Source: Chrysomallon squamiferum (Eukaryota > Mollusca > Gastropoda > Neomphalida > Peltospiridae). Taken from it: a stretch of DNA of 64,000 nucleotides. The stretch is taken from NCBI GenBank assembly GCA_012295275.1, contig CM022676.1:16627501-16691500 (forward strand), written 5' to 3'. Below the pieces are notes generated by a model. The model worked only from the letters and a program-made list of their open reading frames with translations. It was not told the origin of the DNA and searched no databases. Numbering within the stretch: the stretch's first letter is position 1; every line of letters starts with the position of its first letter. Position numbers and translations under genes: made by a program. Of the stretch, positions 37,084 to 64,000 are shown piece after piece.

Positions 37084-38802
37084 GTTTTTTCTGATGTTAT
37101 TTTCAGTAACTCTCCATGTTTATTTCTTCTTGAGAAAATCGATTTAGTAATTGATTAATAATATATTTCTTCTGAAAATTTCATATAAGCTGTTTCGTCC
37201 CTTACCAACTTTATTTTCCTATTTATACGCCAGTCAACAAGAATAATCTGTAAACGTTCACTGATGAGTTTCCTCTGTTATAAGCAGCTTAATGGTATAT
37301 GTTTAGCTTTGATGCCTATGCTAAGTCTTACATGAATTACAAATAATCAAACAGTCAAACAAGGAAACCAATAAACAACAACAAGCAAACAAACAAGAAA
37401 AGTAACTAATAAATCCGAATAACTGCAACATTAATATATCTCATGTGAATTCAGGTTATTTTAAACCTAGCTTTTCAGTTGACTACTTTTTCCAATCCTG
37501 ATATTATTAATTATTTTTTGGTTTCAGTTATTACTAAAAGCAAATAAAGATAGATACACACTTCAGTACAACACCATTAAACACACGAATTATAATTTTG
37601 ATGCCAGCAAGTTAAAACATTGTGTTATTGATACACAATGAAATAAAAAGTCAAATGTAAACTGACATTGACAGCTGATACCAGCATCCTCCCAGTGACC
37701 ACAGTTGTGTTTTCCCCAGCCACGAAATGAACACTTTTCAACACTGTCTTCATCTCCATCACAACTCAGATCATCAACCCATATTGGTCCAGTTCCTTCT
37801 CCAAAGTAAGCACTTTGATATGGCGCTGCATTAAACCTTCAAAAGAAATGAATAATATGTACAGTGAAATGAGTATTATAGAGCATGGTTTACTAAACAT
37901 CTTCAACACATCTCATTTTAGTGTCAAAGTTTTGAGAAGAAAGTTATTACTTTCTAAGTGATTCCAACAATGTTTAATGAAACAATGCGTTGATACTGAA
38001 AAGATAGTTTAAATATCCTAAATGAAATGCGATCGTTTATCATCATTACTGCTATTTTTTGTGTTTTTTCTTTATTCTTCTTGTTTTTCTTCATCTTTTT
38101 CCTTTTCTTCTTCTTCTTCTTCTTCTTCTTCTTCTTCTTCTTCTTCTTCGTCTTCTTATTATTATTATTTTTGTATAATAAGTAAATACAATGAATAAAA
38201 TAAATATTATGAAAAATTTCTTGGAAAAGTATTCTGTAGACGTGCGTTTATTTCTAAGGTTTTCGGAAGAATATACTTATTTTCTAAATTATTTCGAAAC
38301 AATTTTAATGGACAATGTTTGATACAGTAATACCATTAATATAGTGTAAATATACTTAGCAGCATTATATACATTTACTACTACTACTACTTCTTCTACT
38401 ACTACTACTACTACTACTTCTACTACTAATACTACTACTAATACTACAGCTACTACAATTATCATTATTTCCTACAAACATATTTGAAATGTTAAAAATA
38501 CCATCGAGAGGAATTTCGCGTGTAATGTATTTGAACAACAATTCGTTATCTTCTGGTTGTGAGTATATCTGAATCTACTATGTCTGTAAAAATACTTTTG
38601 AATTTTATTTCATTAAATAACAAAAATAAATAAATACAAATATAATAAACAAATTACCGACTAAATCCTAACATGTGACATAAAACAGAAGCAGCTTTCT
38701 CATCAAAATCATCATCACAGATTGTTCCCCACGTCCCGTTTACTTGAATCTCAACTCGACCTTGTGTTGGTTTTCCTCCTCCATTTACTAACCGTACTGG
38801 TA
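26294..38802 (-). CDS. Receptor gene A: SRCR-SRCR-(Ig-Ig-FN3)x2-TM-ITAM-like tail
   Basis: The gene has 14 recognisable exons: 38802-38658, 37836-37667, 35902-35758, 35141-34972, 34271-34017, 33420-33142, 32926-32627, 31917-31663, 30683-30405, 30193-29894, 29087-28974, 28533-28500, 27083-27031 and 26358-26294. Each has GT-AG borders. Joined, they stay open for 854 residues to a TAA at 26294-26296. Order: two six-cysteine (group A type) SRCR domains, Ig, Ig, FN3, Ig, Ig, FN3, one transmembrane helix, and a ~55-residue cytoplasmic tail with YDNL and YEVL. The two-exon SRCR layout is the known group A pattern. The signal-peptide exon is not found; it should lie above 38.8 kb or in the gap. Extracellular exon pairs are phase 1-1. 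A cell-surface recognition receptor is the reasonable role; the ligand is unknown. Confidence 0.75.
27031..27083 (-). CDS. Gene A tail exon: [10 protein letters not shown]
   Basis: The exon is bounded by TCACAG and GTAAGTGC. It encodes [18 protein letters not shown], the first YxxL motif, with acidic and proline residues after it. Phases on both sides join in frame with the neighbouring tail exons. Confidence 0.75.
27118..27184. repeat. Perfect 33-bp inverted repeat with 1-base loop
   Basis: AGTTTTTTTCAGTTTTAATT followed by ATAACATTTATAG is mirrored exactly around base 27151. It lies in the intron just upstream, in gene orientation, of the TYDNL exon. It would form a long hairpin in RNA or DNA. 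Confidence 0.95.
27540..28360. other. Duplicated intron segment with coding remnant (arm A)
   Basis: The segment is the inverted counterpart of about 63110-63990. Two open stretches are kept in both copies. One, antisense to the gene, contains [13 protein letters not shown] and FQHKNNRL. The other, in gene orientation, contains [19 protein letters not shown]. Neither is recognised. Either could be the remains of a transposon ORF. Stops and differences between the copies show no sign of strong constraint. Confidence 0.45.
28500..28533 (-). CDS. Gene A juxtamembrane micro-exon (34 nt)
   Basis: The exon encodes [12 protein letters not shown] between the TM exon and the tyrosine exon. Its copy at 62935-62968 in gene B keeps the length and splice sites, which supports a genuine micro-exon. 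Confidence 0.75.
28695..28765. repeat. (AAT)n microsatellite, gene A intron
   Basis: The repeat matches an (ATT)n tract at the equivalent position in gene B (about 62680-62731). Confidence 0.9.
28974..29087 (-). CDS. Gene A transmembrane exon
   Basis: The exon encodes a short acidic stalk (DDVSND), a hydrophobic helix ([15 protein letters not shown]) and a basic stop-transfer RRLRR, giving a type I topology. Confidence 0.8.
29546..29593. repeat. (AAT)n microsatellite, gene A intron
   Basis: About 15 units in the intron between the FN3 and TM exons. The equivalent tract in gene B is about 200 bp (61699-61901). Confidence 0.9.
29894..30193 (-). CDS. Gene A FN3 domain 2
   Basis: A 300-nt exon encodes one fibronectin type III domain, with [20 protein letters not shown] in strands B-C and [17 protein letters not shown] in strands F-G. 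Those are the standard Trp and Tyr/AYN positions. Contains an N-glycosylation sequon (NNVT). Confidence 0.85.
30405..30683 (-). CDS. Gene A Ig domain (Ig2 type, membrane-proximal)
   Basis: A 279-nt exon encodes an Ig domain with the B-strand cysteine in [11 protein letters not shown] and the F-strand motif [11 protein letters not shown]. The strand-C position is occupied by HIKLLN in place of a tryptophan. Confidence 0.85.
31663..31917 (-). CDS. Gene A Ig domain (Ig1 type, module 2)
   Basis: A 255-nt exon encodes an Ig domain with cysteines in LNVSCVADC and TFTCTAS, strand-C tryptophan in CVYTWRSED, and an extra cysteine pair (DCDSSC). Confidence 0.85.
32627..32926 (-). CDS. Gene A FN3 domain 1
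   Basis: A 300-nt exon nearly identical in layout to 29894-30193: [11 protein letters not shown], then [17 protein letters not shown]. The two FN3 exons differ mainly in the central loops ([11 protein letters not shown] versus [11 protein letters not shown]). Confidence 0.85.
33142..33420 (-). CDS. Gene A Ig domain (Ig2 type, module 1)
   Basis: A 279-nt exon encodes [11 protein letters not shown] and [11 protein letters not shown]. It is a close paralogue of 30405-30683, so the Ig-Ig-FN3 cassette has been duplicated in tandem. Confidence 0.85.
34017..34271 (-). CDS. Gene A Ig domain (Ig1 type, module 1)
   Basis: A 255-nt exon encodes [18 protein letters not shown] and TFTCTTS. The acceptor is preceded by an (AAAT)n tract on the plus strand. 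The same tract in gene B marks the deletion that removed half of this exon. Confidence 0.85.
34972..35141 (-). CDS. Gene A SRCR domain 2, second half
   Basis: A 170-nt exon carries [33 protein letters not shown] and DAGISC, the last four cysteines of an SRCR domain. Confidence 0.85.
35758..35902 (-). CDS. Gene A SRCR domain 2, first half
   Basis: A 145-nt exon carries [29 protein letters not shown] and [10 protein letters not shown], the first two cysteines. The exon lies in frame with 34972-35141. Confidence 0.85.
36749..36861 (-). pseudogene. SRCR half-exon relic in gene A
   Basis: After a good acceptor it reads [20 protein letters not shown], like the first-half SRCR exon of gene B at 52996-53140. 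It then loses the conserved GTWGTVC block and ends at a stop. It has no second half and no donor. Its downstream flank matches about 50800-51000. Confidence 0.65.
37667..37836 (-). CDS. Gene A SRCR domain 1, second half
   Basis: A 170-nt exon carries [33 protein letters not shown] and DAGISC. It is nearly identical to 34972-35141, so the two-exon SRCR unit was duplicated in tandem. Confidence 0.85.
38658..38802 (-). CDS. Gene A SRCR domain 1, first half
   Basis: A 145-nt exon starts in phase 1 with [18 protein letters not shown] and ends [10 protein letters not shown]. This is the most upstream exon of gene A found. The upstream flank (38930-39300) matches 56300-56600 in gene B. Confidence 0.85.
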
Positions 38803-39707
38803 CTGAAATAATAACTTTTTATATATGATCTGTAAATAACAATAGTACGTTTTATTTAATAAAAAACAAGAGCAAAAAAACAAACAACAAACAAACATGT
38901 ACATACTCACATATGATATTTACCCTGTAAAGAAAATTATGTAACAGATATTCGGTAATAAACATAAAGTTGGGTAAAATAAAGATGTCGCTCTATCTCT
39001 AGTGTTGCCATAAATATCGGCAACTAATATTTCTCATATTAATGTACTGAAAAGCTGAAATTATATACAGATACACCCGTGCACAGACATATGACTTTTT
39101 AACTGTTAAGTAGTACTCTCCTTCTTTTACAATCGCTGAGGTCAATAGTATGAGATAATTCAACTTTATTTTGGGATTAGTAAATGAAATTATCAAATAA
39201 ATAATAAGTTCTGATATACAGGCGTTTTGTGCCAATGGTCTGATCAAAATAATAATAATAATAAATTTAAAGTCAGAAAATGTAATAAGTGTCAAAAGCT
39301 GCTAGTGGAACACTGCTTTCAAAGATACTGTGGTACGATAATCAGTAAATACTATGATATAATAATGGAAATGATCGTGACGATAATAATACTACTACTA
39401 CAACTAACAATAATCATAATCATAATCATTATGATGCGTAGTTGGCCTCATTTTCTGACACTAATTAGGTAAACATTGAAGAACCGTTAGAAAATGAGTT
39501 TATAAACATAATATACACTATAGATCAATAAATGTTACTGTAATATCATACCTTACATAATATAAAATGTATCAGACATTCTACTTTAAATGGGCATATA
39601 AAATAAGTGTTTTGTGAATATTATATATAATTCACTACACAGAAAACAAAATTACACCTAAAAAAAATAAGTCTGGCAAAGAGGCACTAATAAGTCACAC
39701 AGACGTG

Positions 39708-39742
<35 letters not shown>

Positions 39743-41038
39743 ATATAAAATTGTATGAATTGTTTCTCGCAGCGTAAACATATAATACAGGTATTTTGTA
39801 ATCGGATAGCTAACTTAAACCAACTGTGCACATTGTCGGATTATATATACAACTATTGTGCATTCCATCAACGAACAAACAAACAAAAGTTAATAATTAG
39901 ATTTGATTCACACTTAATAATAGGGATGACTCACAGACATTAATTATGTTAAAATGTAGCGACTGTTCGTCCAAGCTAAACGAATGATAATGGTTTATAC
40001 TTGTGAAACACTGACTGGAGAAGTTTTATGATATTTCTCGGAGCAAAAAGCCGTTTCGTACATTCCGGTTTCGAGATTCTCAATATGCATAGGACTGTTT
40101 TAGGTTAATGTTATTTGTCTTTGTTTTACTTTTTATTATTTATTTATTTATTGATTATTTTTTGTCTTTTACATGTTACAGAACGTTACAGCTTACGTAG
40201 AGATGATTTCATAACGTTATTTTCGTTTTCAGATTTGTAATGATGCTGAAACGATACCCGCATAACCAATATAGCAAGTACATATTTGCTGCTTATTTAT
40301 GTCAAATAAAAATAGTCTGTGACTGCTGCACGAAATACACAGAGGTATACCTGGATCTTACTAACTATTATCTGAAAAAATGTATTGTTAATACAATACC
40401 TGCGCTTAAGTGGAGAAATAAATAGGAAAGTAGAAAACATTTACGTTTATCAACATTCAAGATAAATTATAGCAACTGCTGAATAATAATAATAATAATA
40501 ACTAGAAAGACAACGACAACAACAATACACTATAACAAAAATGAAGAAAAAATAATAAATGTAATTAGATACATTTAATTATTTCAGCGATGTTTTCTTC
40601 ATCTTCTTCAGTTATTAATAGACGGGACAGAACATCGTTTATCGAAACAGCAGTGAAATACATTACATATTCAAATTTCGTGAATTAAATTCATAGCAAG
40701 TTTAAATCATAAACATTATAGTTGAATGTTATCTTGATCTTCCTCTTCTTCTTCTTCTTCTTTTTCTTCTTCTTCTTCTTCTTCTTCTTCTTCTTCTTCT
40801 TCTTCCGTTATTATTAGACAGCTCTGAACAGCAGTAAAATGCATTTGGCAATGATATTCAAAGAATTATATTCATAGGAAATTGAAATCATGAAAAGAGG
40901 CATAGGTGGAGAGTATTTCAGAAAATTAAATAGCAAATCAGGTTTCCCTTCGTTGACCGTGAAAATCAAATAATAATAATAATAATAATAATAATCTAGT
41001 CTTATAAATCGAAACAAATTATTCACGTTTTTTTTAAG

Positions 41039-41093
<55 letters not shown>

Positions 41094-41292
41094 TTTGTTT
41101 ATTTATTCTTGGTTTTTTATTATATATTTATAATGTATCGATTAACTGAGCTCAAAACGTTAATAAGTTTATCAGTGTTTTCAGCCAACATCTGCTAGAA
41201 ACGCAAGAAAATCTTTGGTGTGTAATCTACGCGATTATTCTTCAACCAGCAAATTCTACTTCCTTATTTTAATTATTATTTATTTTATTCTT

Positions 41293-41334
<42 letters not shown>

Positions 41335-42875
41335 ATTATATATTATAATTTATAAGTGCAAGGAATAATTGTATCGATGAATGGAGTGCAAAAGGGGAAA
41401 AACTTCAGTGTGTGATCTACGCGCTACCTACAAATTCTACGTGTTTATTTGTATTATTGTGTTTTTCATTCTTGGAGTTTTATTATACATTTCTTAATGA
41501 CCAAGCAGCCTGGAAGAAAACGTTCTTATATTTGTATCGTACTGTTAAAGTATAACTTCACGTATCTGCTATAAACTGACATTTCCTTTCAATTGTAAAT
41601 CACACGCCAAAGTAGGTCTGCTCGATGTTTGCCAACAGTTTATTGCAAACTGGTTTTTCGAATCTTTTCTGAATCAGTCAAACATTCCGCTCTGCTGGAC
41701 ATCAAGAAGCAGTATATCAAATAAATGCTGTAGCAGCGGATAACTCACAATTAATAGAAAGTATTTTTCCACTTTAGCGAGAAACAACAAAATATAACAT
41801 ATCACAAACGTTATACCACCACATTGAAAAAAAATAATAATAATAAATTACTTGGAAAACCTACCAAAAGTAACAACGACAACGATAACAACAACAACAA
41901 CAGTAATATATATGACCTATTTTTATCCATTACAAATATAAGACAGGAAAAACGTAAAAGTCGATTCGTTTATCAGTTGTTGTTTTTTTTTTTTTTTTTT
42001 TTTCCGAAATACAATTGTAATTACACACGGCAAAATAAACCAAACTAAACTGTTACGTAAGCCATAAAAAATAGTCATTCGACTGAAACTGATCTAACCT
42101 CCTAATACACAATGCTCAAATCACACTCGCGTAACCAGTTTAGCAAGAGTGTGTTAGTTTGTTATATAGATCAGACTAAAAATAGTGTATGACGAGACAA
42201 GAAAGGTATTACCGGATTTTATTTACGACGCTCTGAATAGTTCATTGTTAATGCACTGTCTGCGCATAAGTGTAGACATAGGCATAAATATGGTTTGCAT
42301 TTGTCTATATTGTCAGAACGTATATTACAGTAACTCTTCAGTAACAATAGGTGTAATAAAGAGGATGATAGCAAAAATAATAACGCTGATACTACTACTA
42401 CTGCTGCTACTACTACTACTAACAATAATAATAGAAAATGTCAATCATTCAGAATCTAAAGCATAGTTTAGTTACTTCCACATGTCAAACTTTATATATA
42501 TATATACAACTTAAACACTATCATAGAAAAGCGCACACTGAACCAAAATTAGAAAATAAAATAATAATAATAATAGTAATAATAATAATTGAAGAAAAGA
42601 AAAAATAAATAAAACGATAATCTAACAACTAATACTATCTATCACTGATAATGCCACCTTCAACCATTAAATAAATAGCACAGTAACAAACAGAAGAAAG
42701 AGATATATTACCTCCGAAATACATTTATAGTAAAAAAAAATAAAAAAATAACCAAACGAAATATTTCGAAACCTATTAAAATACAGAATCATTTAGTTGA
42801 AACCTGTTTAATGAGAAAATTGACAGCGAAATGATCATAATATATTACTAAATCTCAGAGCCAAACCCTTATTAC
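38803..42875. other. Non-coding 5' region of gene A
   Basis: No exon is supported. The stretch holds poly-A/T runs (39711-39740, 41293-41330), (TTC)n at about 40740-40805, and AAT/ATT tracts. Blocks at 40570-40680 and 42180-42260 are inverted copies of blocks at 48310-48390 and 48640-48730, so the palindrome extends inward beyond the genes. Confidence 0.5.
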
Positions 42876-43004
42876 TTATGAGAAAAGTTTCAGCGATTCT
42901 CCAGTCTTCTGTTTAGATCGAAGGTAATCACGGGTTCTGCAGCCATGTTCTGTCTCGAAAAGTCCTATTTTTTCCAGAAACAGATTTCCTTCTTGCCGGT
43001 TCAT
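42876..43004 (-). CDS. Small ORF (42 codons), possible upstream exon
   Basis: The minus strand holds an ATG-to-stop frame with ordinary composition: NRQEGNLFLEKIGLFETEHG, then a basic C-terminus (DYLRSKQKTGESLK). It is GC-richer than its flanks and lies about 4 kb upstream of gene A on the same strand. No signal peptide and no family are recognised. It could be a chance ORF or an untranslated-leader exon. Confidence 0.2.
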   Translation of the reverse strand: MNRQEGNLFLEKIGLFETEHGCRTRDYLRSKQKTGESLKLFS

Positions 43005-43984
43005 ATTCGCACCAAACAAGAAAAAAGAAAAAAACGCGGGACGAAAGAGCCAAAGTAGTTATTGCACCTTCTCAAAGTTTGATTTTATATATCTTTTTCA
43101 CAGGGAATTCACCATATGGTGTAGCTAATTACGATTTCTAAAACAAATAAAAACGATTTTTCATCATATCGTACTGTTCTATCAGATTATGAGGAATATA
43201 GATTATACGGCGGCCATCTTGGATTTAGTATCCTAACACAAATTGCTAAAGCGTTAGACCATATCATCCAGCAGATTCTCAATATACATATATATATACA
43301 CATGTATGTCACAAACATCAATTATGAACACTACAAAAGTAATAATAATAAGTTCGACAGCAAAATGAGGTTCTACACTACTATTGCTGGATTAATTTTT
43401 CTTGTTGACCAAAATCTTTTGCTCGTGATTTATCTTCTAAATCACAGTTCTTCGGTATCACATCATATTTGTTTGGTTGTATATGACATTTTTTTGTCTT
43501 GTTCTACGGCTGTGTAATTTAATGTGCATTTACATAAACCAGTAAGGAAGGTGAAGTTAGAGGAGTAGACATGATAATCTCAAGAGTAAGCAACAAAGAA
43601 TGTAATAAAATATGACAGAGTTTCATTCCAGGTCAAATTCCCCAAGTAAACTAAGAATACAATTTAACTTCACCACATTATATTTTAGCCGTAATATAAC
43701 AATGAAATACAATAACATAAGCTGCAACCAACAATAGTGTAACCTCATGACATGTGTGTATATTAAATCACTAAAAAGCGTAAAAATGGAAAGTTTGTTG
43801 TGAGCACGTCTCTATTACGTATATTTTACTACTGAACTCAAAAGTCTATAGATTCTGCAACTTTTTGTAGTGTGAGGTCATTTCAAGATGACGTGGTAAG
43901 AAAGTAAAAACGTAAGTTCAAAGATTTCAGTGATCATGACTCTGATCCTATGCCTAATGACCACAAAGGTGAGTTCAGTGTCCG
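43005..43984. other. Non-coding
   Basis: AT-rich stretch with a GC-richer patch at about 43195-43260. No exon is supported. Confidence 0.45.
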
Positions 43985-44411
43985 TTAATTGAAACAAAGG
44001 ATTATCCTAGAACAAAATTTCACAGCTATTATCAAGGAGAAAATAAATTCAGGACTTATCCCATAGGAACTAAACCCAAGAATTGCATTAGGCAAAAAAA
44101 CTTGCACCTATTATCGAGGAGGAAAGAAATTGACGGATCATCCGAAAATTATATTAGAACTGGATTATCGAGTAACGAACACAGACAGGGATTATATCCA
44201 AGGAAACTCAGACAGAATCTCAGACTGGATTCACCTGATAGAGACGACACTGTGATGGGAAAAAGAAACGAAGCATTTAACAGTGACAGAAGAAGTAGTC
44301 ACCAAATGAGCAGAGAAAATAAAGAAGAAAGACAACAAGTAATCATAATTATCAATTTCATTTAATATTTTGATACGTAGACGTATACGTATTATATATA
44401 AGGACATAGAC
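43985..44411 (+). pseudogene. Second copy of the 9-residue-repeat tail
   Basis: The segment matches about 22915-23335 at high identity, including the DYPR, YYRGG and DYRVTNT-type blocks, the LDSPD end and the TATACGTATTATATATAA flank. A small insertion (poly-A in GGCAAAAAAACTTGC) shifts the frame relative to the first copy. It runs straight into the assembly gap. Confidence 0.75.
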
Positions 44412-44611
44412 NNNNNNNNNNNNNNNNNNNNNNNNNNNNNNNNNNNNNNNNNNNNNNNNNNNNNNNNNNNNNNNNNNNNNNNNNNNNNNNNNNNNNNNNN
44501 NNNNNNNNNNNNNNNNNNNNNNNNNNNNNNNNNNNNNNNNNNNNNNNNNNNNNNNNNNNNNNNNNNNNNNNNNNNNNNNNNNNNNNNNNNNNNNNNNNNN
44601 NNNNNNNNNNN
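44412..44611. other. Assembly gap (200 N)
   Basis: Exactly 200 undetermined bases, a size often used as a placeholder. It lies between the two receptor genes and beside the tail copy, so a repeat array or palindrome centre may be missing here. Confidence 0.98.
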
Positions 44612-46039
44612 TATCCCATAGAACAGCTTCATCAATATCTCAATTAACAGAGTTCAGACAAATGAGTTTGTGTTTTAAGGTATATATATCACACAAACAA
44701 ACTGTGAACATCATAGGGATGTTTCTTGAAATTAAATTGAAATATCAATTTGTGTATGTAAGATAATGTTAAAGGTTACAAATTATTATAGATTAAATTT
44801 ATTTAATTTTTACATATTTGTCGTCTTGTTATGGAAGATCGCTCAGTTAAAACATTACCTAGAGATGATTTTAAAATGTTTATTTTTTATTTTTATTTTT
44901 TTCGAACTATATTTGTTCTGTGTTTTTTTTTTTTTTTGGTGATGAAATAGCATTGACAGTATATCAAATTAACTCTCCTTCATTGTTCTGTATGTCAGAA
45001 AAAAAATAGTGTGTCACTGATATATATATCGAAATATATGACTGTACCTAGATAAATGATAAATAGACTAAATATATTTTGCCTACTACCGAATTGTTTT
45101 ATTTCATTTTGTCTGATCCACTATTAGGACAAGTCCACGGTGTCAGGATTCGGAAGGTTTGATATGAAACGAACTGACCTGATTTTTAGAGGGGTACTCC
45201 AGAATCTAGGCCATGTGTAAGAGATTGACAATGTCCAAATCTGTTTGATATAGGGAAAAATGACCAGGGATACATGTGACTTGATGGATGATAGAAAACA
45301 TGTGCATGAAGGATGTTACACGAAACGGACATGAGAAAAAACAACAACAACAAAGCAAACGTTAACCCAATTTCAAATTGTCTGCATAGTTTGTGATGGT
45401 CAAGTAAACATTTACAATTTTCTTAAAAAAGAATTCATTAGTGGTTAATGTATATTGATGACAGCTTCGGAACACGTCTGTGTTGTTTAATTCACCAATA
45501 ACAAGATTCTTCGATAGTTACAAACTAATTATTTCCCTGTGTACAATATTCAAGACATTAAAGACGTTTATTCGCTGAAGAATTTATTAGAATTTATTAC
45601 TGAATCAGTACAGAAGTTCAGAACAGAATATCTGTAATGAAATACATGGACATACAAACCATTGTTCACAGAATCAAACACACACAAACAGAACCACAGA
45701 AATACATGCGTCCGTGCAATCACATTTAGACACATTCACGGAGGTATATACGTGTCTCAAATATATATAATGACAAACGATTTGGAATAAATAAATACAG
45801 ATCGATATATAAATCAAGATGAATAGAAAGACAGGTAGACAGACTCTACAAAAAAAGATTTGTTTCACTGTTCTTGATAACAATACGTTTTTACCTCATC
45901 TGTCATACGTTCCATTCCAGCTACTAAGAACAAACATGCGTTCGATTACGAAATAAAATTCGTCAGTCAACATCAAATGTACATAAGGCTAGGAAGGAGG
46001 ATCTGAATTAAAGTAGTTGTGTTTGTTGGAGACAGTGTG
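44612..46039. other. Non-coding 5' flank of gene B
   Basis: No exon is supported. The ~80 bases before 46040 are GC-richer and could be a 5' UTR. Confidence 0.45.
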
Positions 46040-62968
<16,929 letters not shown>

Positions 62969-63109
62969 GTAACACTGACTCATAGTAGGAATTAATATAC
63001 TTTATTATTTTTCTAACAGTGTATGTGTTGATGAATATGTCTTCATGTATAACAGTGACTGTACATTTTATTGCTTATAAAAATGAATATATTTATTATG
63101 GAAACGAAA

Positions 63110-63990
63110 CGTTAAGATTTTCCTGATAAAATATCCTATCATGTTTTAATGTCAAAGGCGGTTATTTTTGTGTTGAAATGAAACTTTTTGTTCTAAATAA
63201 CGAACACGGTTCAGAGTTTCTATAACCAGTGAATCTGTAACAGTAAGTAATTCCCGATTGATGTCCCAAACATTTCTGTGTAGTAGCCTCTGGTTTATTG
63301 ATAATCTAGGGAGAGATGACACATTCTGGTCTGGACGTAGGTTCTCTCTCTCGAGGCAACACTGGGCTGTCGTCGTCAATCTTGGTGAATTTTACACCAC
63401 GCATCTTAAATGTGTTGATTGATTAATACATCTTTCTCTGAAGTCAGAAAACTGATCCTTGCAGATCCAGAATGTGTTATACTAAATATTTATAACCATA
63501 TTCTGTAATGGTAATCTACCAGTAGGGGATTTTTCTGATATGATGTTTGCTGCTTTCAAAGTCCAATCTTGACCACCCAGTTTTCATTAAGAGAGTGAAC
63601 GAAGCGGTGCATCACAAGTTAGATCCCTGTTTTCTGTTCAGACGATCCGCCTGTCTAGTAGCTGAATCCAATATCTTGAATCTATTTGTTTCTCTTTGTA
63701 TGTGTGTTTATTTGTGTATATTGTATGACCATTGTGTTTATATGTATATCTATCTGTGATATGTGTATATATCTCTATGTGATGTGTGTTTTTCTTTCTG
63801 TCTGTATGTGATATGTATATGACGTCTGCCTCTGTGCCCCTCTTTGTCGTGTTTCACACAGAAATATTCAACTGTGCAAGAAAGCAATATCACATAAAAT
63901 AACGAAATAAAATGAGTGTCATTTCAGTAGAGATCGTGAAGAATGAGTGATTACATTTATTTCATGTAACATTATTCCTATAAATAATGC
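63110..63990. other. Duplicated intron segment with coding remnant (arm B)
   Basis: Inverted counterpart of 27540-28360. It shows the end of the palindromic duplication has not been reached at the window edge. Confidence 0.5.
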
Positions 63991-64000
63991 AGATATAACC

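Noticed and set aside
43361-43517. A hydrophobic plus-strand ORF as signal peptide of gene B
   Set aside because: There is no donor in the right phase near the hydrophobic part. The exon at 46040-46094 fits better.

Overview
The window looks like an invertebrate nuclear genome, most likely a lophotrochozoan such as a mollusc. It is AT-rich, full of AAT/ATT, GAA, CA, TA and GA microsatellites, has genes split into short exons with GT-AG introns, and carries no bacterial features. The taxon is an inference; nothing in the sequence fixes the species. Exon boundaries below were read by eye from reading frame, splice dinucleotides and comparison between the paralogous copies inside the window.

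Left part (1-5.4 kb): decayed Ig-domain exons on the minus strand, one unassigned open exon (4813-5015, minus), and an isolated signal-peptide exon on the plus strand (5321-5393). From 6.3 to 7.35 kb lies a broken copy of a small-DNA-virus SF3 helicase gene, most like a parvovirus NS1. From 7.45 to 9.99 kb lies a foldback-like element: two inverted arms, each with a tRNA-like Pol III promoter, flanked by oppositely oriented arrays of a 33-bp repeat. 10-16 kb is mostly empty, apart from one terminal exon of unknown function at 13938-14110.

Middle left (16-25.2 kb): a ZNFX1-like helicase gene with a frameshift and two nonsense codons. Straight after helicase motif Ia it runs into a ~4.7-kb array of a 27-bp (9-codon) repeat with higher-order structure, then a tail made of degenerate 9-residue repeats. 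An AT-rich ~40-bp minisatellite follows. A second copy of the tail lies at 43985-44411, against a 200-base assembly gap.

Right part (26.3 kb to the end): a large inverted duplication holding two divergently transcribed receptor genes. Gene A (minus, 26294-38802) encodes SRCR-SRCR-Ig-Ig-FN3-Ig-Ig-FN3-TM-cytoplasmic tail. Gene B (plus, 46040 to past the window end) encodes signal peptide-SRCR x4-Ig-FN3-TM-tail, with one nonsense codon and one truncated Ig exon. Every extracellular domain unit is flanked by phase-1 introns, so units can be gained, lost or skipped without losing frame. The tail of gene A carries two YxxL motifs 12 residues apart, which fits the ITAM spacing rule.

The best candidate for something undescribed is this ITAM-tailed SRCR/Ig/FN3 receptor pair in a palindromic locus, lying near a repeat-invaded ZNFX1-like gene and a viral fossil. 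A shared role in immunity is an inference from the families, not something the sequence proves.
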